Of a DNA stretch of 64,000 nt, positions 61,091-64,000 are shown piece by piece. Position numbers and translations under genes: made by a program. The stretch's first letter is position 1. Every line of letters begins with the position of its first letter. The notes under the pieces were generated by a model, which did not search any database, was not told the origin of the DNA, and saw only the letters and a program-made list of their open reading frames with translations. Where the stretch lies: NCBI GenBank assembly GCA_048201935.1, contig DBFBGR010000013.1:14834-78833 (forward strand), read 5' to 3'. The DNA comes from MGBC124762 sp048201935 (GTDB lineage: Bacteria > Bacillota > Clostridia > Oscillospirales > Oscillospiraceae).

Positions 61091-61603
61091 TCAATCCAAA
61101 ACCAAAGACGGCGCGGAGTACACCCGGCCGGCCAGCTCGGAGTTGAGCATGTAGAGGGCCTTGGCGTCGCCGCCGAAGAGCTCCATCTTGGTGATCATGT
61201 CGCTGGAGTTCTTCTCCTCCTCGCCCTGCTCCTTGATGAACCAGTCCAGGAACTGGGTAGTGCGGAAGTCGCTGACCTTCTGAGCGGCGGCGTAGATGGC
61301 GTTGATGAGGCTGGTCACATACTGCTCGTGCTCGTGGGCGGCCTTCAGCGGGTCCATCAGGGTCTTGAATTTCTTGTCGGGCTTGGCGATGGCGGCCAGG
61401 GTCACGTCCTGGTCGTTGTTGTGGAGGTACTGGTACATGAGCATAGCGTGGTCCTGCTCCTCCTTGGCCTGGATCTCATACCAGTTGGCGAAGCCGTCCA
61501 GGCCCTTCTTGGAGTAGAAGTTGGCCATGTCCAGGTAAAGGTAGGCGGAGTAGAGCTCCTTGTTGATCTGGTCGTTGAGCAGCTTGAATACGGTCTTATC
61601 CAT
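61091..61603 (-). CDS. Ferritin
   Basis: A 170-residue ferritin-like four-helix protein of the non-haem bacterial (FtnA) type. Ferroxidase ligands are visible: Glu in INKELYSAYLYLDMA, the EIQAKEEQDHAMLM segment with Glu and His, and later FIKEQGEEEKN. It oxidises and stores iron and protects against oxygen stress in anaerobes. ATG at 61603 follows AAGGAG at 8 bases. It is monocistronic with a strong promoter. Confidence 0.95.
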   Translation of the reverse strand: MDKTVFKLLNDQINKELYSAYLYLDMANFYSKKGLDGFANWYEIQAKEEQDHAMLMYQYLHNNDQDVTLAAIAKPDKKFKTLMDPLKAAHEHEQYVTSLINAIYAAAQKVSDFRTTQFLDWFIKEQGEEEKNSSDMITKMELFGGDAKALYMLNSELAGRVYSAPSLVLD

Positions 61604-61639
61604 GACAAACACTCCTTTGGTAAAGATGATATCAAGGGA

Positions 61640-61667
61640 AGTATATCATGTTATCGGGCCCTGTCAA
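61640..61667 (-). promoter_or_regulatory. Ferritin promoter
   Basis: On the minus strand, TTGACA (61667-61662), 16 bp, TATACT (61645-61640), with TGA before the -10 (extended -10). Confidence 0.8.
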
Positions 61668-61681
61668 GGGGGGAGTTGCAC

Positions 61682-61715
61682 AAAAAAACAGCGTGGCCGC
61701 GGCCACGCTGTTTTT
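61682..61715 (-). terminator. Terminator after the stalk/DUF4358 gene
   Basis: ACAGCGTGGCC / GGCCACGCTGT perfect 11-bp arms, loop GC, with a long T-run on the minus strand. Confidence 0.9.
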
Positions 61716-61727
61716 CAGTGATGTCTT

Positions 61728-62759
61728 TTACTGGGCAGGATAGGCGGCATTGAACAGCTCGATGGCCTTGGCGTTGTCGCCGGAGATGATGAGCATGACG
61801 TGCTCACCGTCGGGGGCCACCACCACCTGGCCCTGCTTGGCCATCTCGTAGGGGCCCTGGAGGTAGTGCTCGAAGTTGCGGATGGTGGTCTCCTTCTGGG
61901 CCTCCAGGTCCTCCTTGGCGGCGTCCAGCTTGCCCTGGGCCACCTGGCCCACCACCACGGTGTCGGCGTTGATCATCATGGGGAAGTAGCCCACGATGTC
62001 GGTGAAATTCTCCTGGCGGATGCCCAGGTACTCCTCCATCTCGGCGGGAGAGTGCTTCATCCGAGCGGCGGACTCAACGGCCTCCTGGATGGACTTCACC
62101 AGCTTCACAGTGGGGTCGGAGGCGGAGGTGGTGATGTCGTAGCGGTCCACGGAAAGCTCCGTGTTGGGGTTCACGCTGACGGTCTCCAGGGCGCTGAGCA
62201 CGCTGTAGGGCACGAAGGTGTAGCCCGCGGGGTCCAGGTAGGGCTTGGCGCCCTCCACCGGCTCAAAGCCGATCTCCACGGTGTCCTTGGCGAAGTCCAC
62301 CACGATGCTGGTCTCGTCGAAGAAGAACAGGGACTGGTTATCCTCGGGATACCAGGAGGCGGAGCCGCCGCTGACCTCGCACAGAAGGCGCATGGGTAGG
62401 TAGCCGCTGGGGGCGTTGGGCACCTTGGAGGTGTCCACCGTCTCGCCGTCCAGGACGATGGTGGCGGCGTAGTGGCTGGACAGGGGCACGTCCACCACCT
62501 CAGGGGCGTTCTCGGGGTCATTGGCGGGGTCGGGGAAGACGATCAGCTCGGTGCCGCCCTCGTTGACAGGCTCGTTGGCGATCTCCACGGGGATCTCGTC
62601 GGGCAGCGTCATGATGCCGCCCTCTGTGTCGTGGGAGACCGCGGGGGCCCGGGCGCCGTCGGCAGGGGTCCAGCCCTCGGGCAGCTCGGCGGCCAGAGCG
62701 GGCGCGGCCAGGCAGACCACCAAGGTCAGCGCCAGAGCCGCAGACAGGACTTTCTTCAT
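61728..62759 (-). CDS. Exported protein with stalk domain and DUF4358
   Basis: A 343-residue secreted protein. It has a signal peptide (MKKVLSAALALTLVVCLAAP, cleavage near ALAAEL) and an acidic linker. A stalk/copper-amine-oxidase-N-like domain (about 90-200) contains SGYLPMRLLCEVSGGSASW, YPEDNQSLFFFDETSI and FVPYSVLSAL. A C-terminal DUF4358 domain (about 230-335) has YLGIRQENFTDIVGYFPMM. DUF4358 is of unknown function, common in Clostridia. ATG at 62759 follows AAGGAGA. It was not linked to neighbours; the next gene upstream ends 73 bp away. Confidence 0.8.
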   Translation of the reverse strand: MKKVLSAALALTLVVCLAAPALAAELPEGWTPADGARAPAVSHDTEGGIMTLPDEIPVEIANEPVNEGGTELIVFPDPANDPENAPEVVDVPLSSHYAATIVLDGETVDTSKVPNAPSGYLPMRLLCEVSGGSASWYPEDNQSLFFFDETSIVVDFAKDTVEIGFEPVEGAKPYLDPAGYTFVPYSVLSALETVSVNPNTELSVDRYDITTSASDPTVKLVKSIQEAVESAARMKHSPAEMEEYLGIRQENFTDIVGYFPMMINADTVVVGQVAQGKLDAAKEDLEAQKETTIRNFEHYLQGPYEMAKQGQVVVAPDGEHVMLIISGDNAKAIELFNAAYPAQ

Positions 62760-62832
62760 GTACAACTCTCCTTTTTGTTTTGATTAGAACCGTCTCTTAG
62801 ACGCAGTTCTCGGCAAAAAGTTCCCATATTTT

Positions 62833-63741
62833 TTAAGAAAAATGGGTCTCGATCCAGGCCAGAGCGTCGGCGTAGACCTCTTCCTTGTTGGTCTCATTGA
62901 GCATCTCGTGCCGCCCACCGGGGTAGAGCCGCAGCGTCACGTCCTGACAGCCGGCCTCCTGGAAGAGCTGGGCCACCTTCTGGGGACCCTTGCCCATGTC
63001 GCCTACGGGGTCTGCGTCCCCAGCGAAGAAGTAGACCGGCGTGGCATTGTCCATTTTGGCGATCTCCCTGGGGTCGCACACCTGCTGGAGCCCTGCCAGC
63101 ATGGCGTGGTCCATGCCGCCCTTGGTGGGGAAGTTGCACATGGGGTCGGCCAGATACGCGTCCACCACCGCCTCGTCCCGGCAGATCCAGTCCGCGCTGG
63201 TGCGGTTGGGGGCGAAGGGCTTGTTATAGGAGCCCACGGCCAGCTTGAAGAAGGTCTTGTTGACCTCCCTGGGGTCGCCCAGTCCGGTGACCAGCCTGCC
63301 CGCGGCGATCTCGGCGGGGGAGTGGTAGGCGGTGCCCGACAGCAGACACCCCGTCACCGTGCCGGGGTAGTCGATGAGGTAGCTGCGGGCCACGAAGGAG
63401 CCCATGGAGTGGCCCAGCAGGAAGAAGGGCAGGCTGGGGAAGGTCTCGTCCAGCCGCAGCCGCAGGGTCCGCACGTCCTCTACCAGGTCGTTCCAGTTGG
63501 TAAAGAAGCCGTACTCGCTCTCGTCCTGGACGCTTTGGCCGTGGCCCAGGTGGTCGTTGCCGGCCACGGCAAAGCCCTGTGCGGTCAAAAATTGGGCGAA
63601 GGGCTCGTAGCGAAGGGCGTATTCGCAGATGCCGTGGACGATCTGCACCACGCCCCGGACCGGGCCCTCGGGCCGCCACAGCACGGCGTGGATCTGGTGA
63701 GCGCCGTCGCTGGAGGGGTAGAAAAATTCCTCTTTGTGCAT
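62833..63741 (-). CDS. Alpha/beta hydrolase, monoacylglycerol lipase-like
   Basis: A 302-residue serine hydrolase (Hydrolase_4). Oxyanion region VQIVHGICEYALRYEPFA, nucleophile elbow FLLGHSMGSFVA (Ser), Asp in FFAGDADPVGD and His in YPGGRHEMLNET complete the triad. It probably cleaves monoacylglycerol or a lysophospholipid. It has no signal peptide. It starts 6 bp after the rpiB stop, with GAGGAGGG upstream, so it is co-transcribed with rpiB. Confidence 0.9.
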   Translation of the reverse strand: MHKEEFFYPSSDGAHQIHAVLWRPEGPVRGVVQIVHGICEYALRYEPFAQFLTAQGFAVAGNDHLGHGQSVQDESEYGFFTNWNDLVEDVRTLRLRLDETFPSLPFFLLGHSMGSFVARSYLIDYPGTVTGCLLSGTAYHSPAEIAAGRLVTGLGDPREVNKTFFKLAVGSYNKPFAPNRTSADWICRDEAVVDAYLADPMCNFPTKGGMDHAMLAGLQQVCDPREIAKMDNATPVYFFAGDADPVGDMGKGPQKVAQLFQEAGCQDVTLRLYPGGRHEMLNETNKEEVYADALAWIETHFS

Positions 63742-63747
63742 GGCGGC

Positions 63748-64000
63748 TCAGCCCTCCTCAATGTCCATCATCCGGTCCACACGGCGCTGGTGGCGGCCGC
63801 CCTCAAATTCATAGGCGAGGAAGGCGTCCAGAATGTCGATGGCCAGCCCCGGCCCGGTGACCGCCGCGCCCAAGGCCAGCATGTTGGCATCGTTGTGGCG
63901 GCGGGTCATCTGAGCGGACCAGCTCTCGTGGCACAGCGCGCAGCGGACGCCGTGGACCTTGTTGGCGCAGATGGACACGCCGATGCCCGTGGTGCACACC
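63748..64000 (-). CDS. rpiB: Ribose-5-phosphate isomerase B (3' part)
   Basis: The last 83 codons of a gene that starts beyond the right edge. GIGVSICANKVHGVRCALCH and MTRRHNDANMLALGA are diagnostic of RpiB/LacAB-family isomerases, and the tail FEGGRHQRRVDRM binds the sugar phosphate. RpiB interconverts ribose-5-P and ribulose-5-P in the pentose phosphate pathway. Confidence 0.93.
   Translation of the reverse strand, partial: VCTTGIGVSICANKVHGVRCALCHESWSAQMTRRHNDANMLALGAAVTGPGLAIDILDAFLAYEFEGGRHQRRVDRMMDIEEG

Overview
The window looks like a chromosomal segment of a GC-rich, anaerobic, endospore-forming member of the Bacillota, most plausibly the Oscillospiraceae (Flavonifractor/Lawsonibacter/Intestinimonas-like). 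This is inferred from gene content: pyruvate:ferredoxin oxidoreductase, single-chain glycyl-tRNA synthetase, and sporulation genes spread over the whole window (bofA, spoIVB, gpr, an alpha/beta SASP, a SleB-type hydrolase, a PdaB-like deacetylase and a SpoVB-like flippase). No prophage, CRISPR array or transposase gene is visible.

Layout. 1-2.8 kb: end of an ArsC/Spx-like gene, then bofA, a DUF2508 gene and rnr on the minus strand. 2.9-15.6 kb: secG, nifJ, an SDR reductase, a KdgK-like sugar kinase, spoIVB, glycyl-tRNA synthetase, a DEAD-box helicase, an internally deleted GtrII-like gene and shikimate kinase. 15.6-22.7 kb: rpsT, a conserved TIM-barrel-like gene, gpr, and a three-gene operon (D-aspartate-ligase-like ATP-grasp enzyme, AsnB, flippase). 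22.7-33.9 kb: a seven-gene minus-strand locus around an XrtG-type exosortase. It contains one Firmicu-CTERM-like substrate, a GT2-GtrA protein, a processive GT2 fused to an MdoB/OpgB-like phosphoglycerol transferase, a sensor-like membrane protein, a PTPS-like protein and a large PTPS-related membrane protein. 34-43.5 kb: Hpt, REC-HD-GYP regulator, AI-2E-family exporter, Na+/alanine symporter, GH43 glycosidase and an SLH-anchored SGNH esterase. 43.5-55.5 kb: phosphatidylethanolamine synthesis (flippase-like protein, pssA, psd), SASP, SleB, a TetR/GT4/O-antigen-ligase operon, pgi, an ATPase, murC and gtrA. 55.5-56.4 kb: five tRNA genes. 56.4-64 kb: deacetylase, GGDEF protein, amidohydrolase, ECF sigma factor with its partner, ferritin, a stalk/DUF4358 lipoprotein-like gene, a lipase and the end of rpiB.

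Two things stand out. First, a palindromic element of about 140 bp occurs four times. Two copies lie in tandem in the spacer between tRNA-Gln and tRNA-Lys. The other two lie in frame inside the C-terminal tail of the DEAD-box helicase, in the same A-then-B order and the same orientation relative to transcription. Nested stems are kept by compensatory changes, recalling in-frame palindromic elements such as those of Rickettsia. Second, the XrtG locus carries a glycosyltransferase-phosphoglycerol transferase fusion. This suggests (inference) that the sorted surface protein is linked to, or made together with, a phosphoglycerol-decorated glycan.

Recognisable promoters have almost uniform 17-bp spacers, and many use a -35 beginning TTGC rather than TTGACA.
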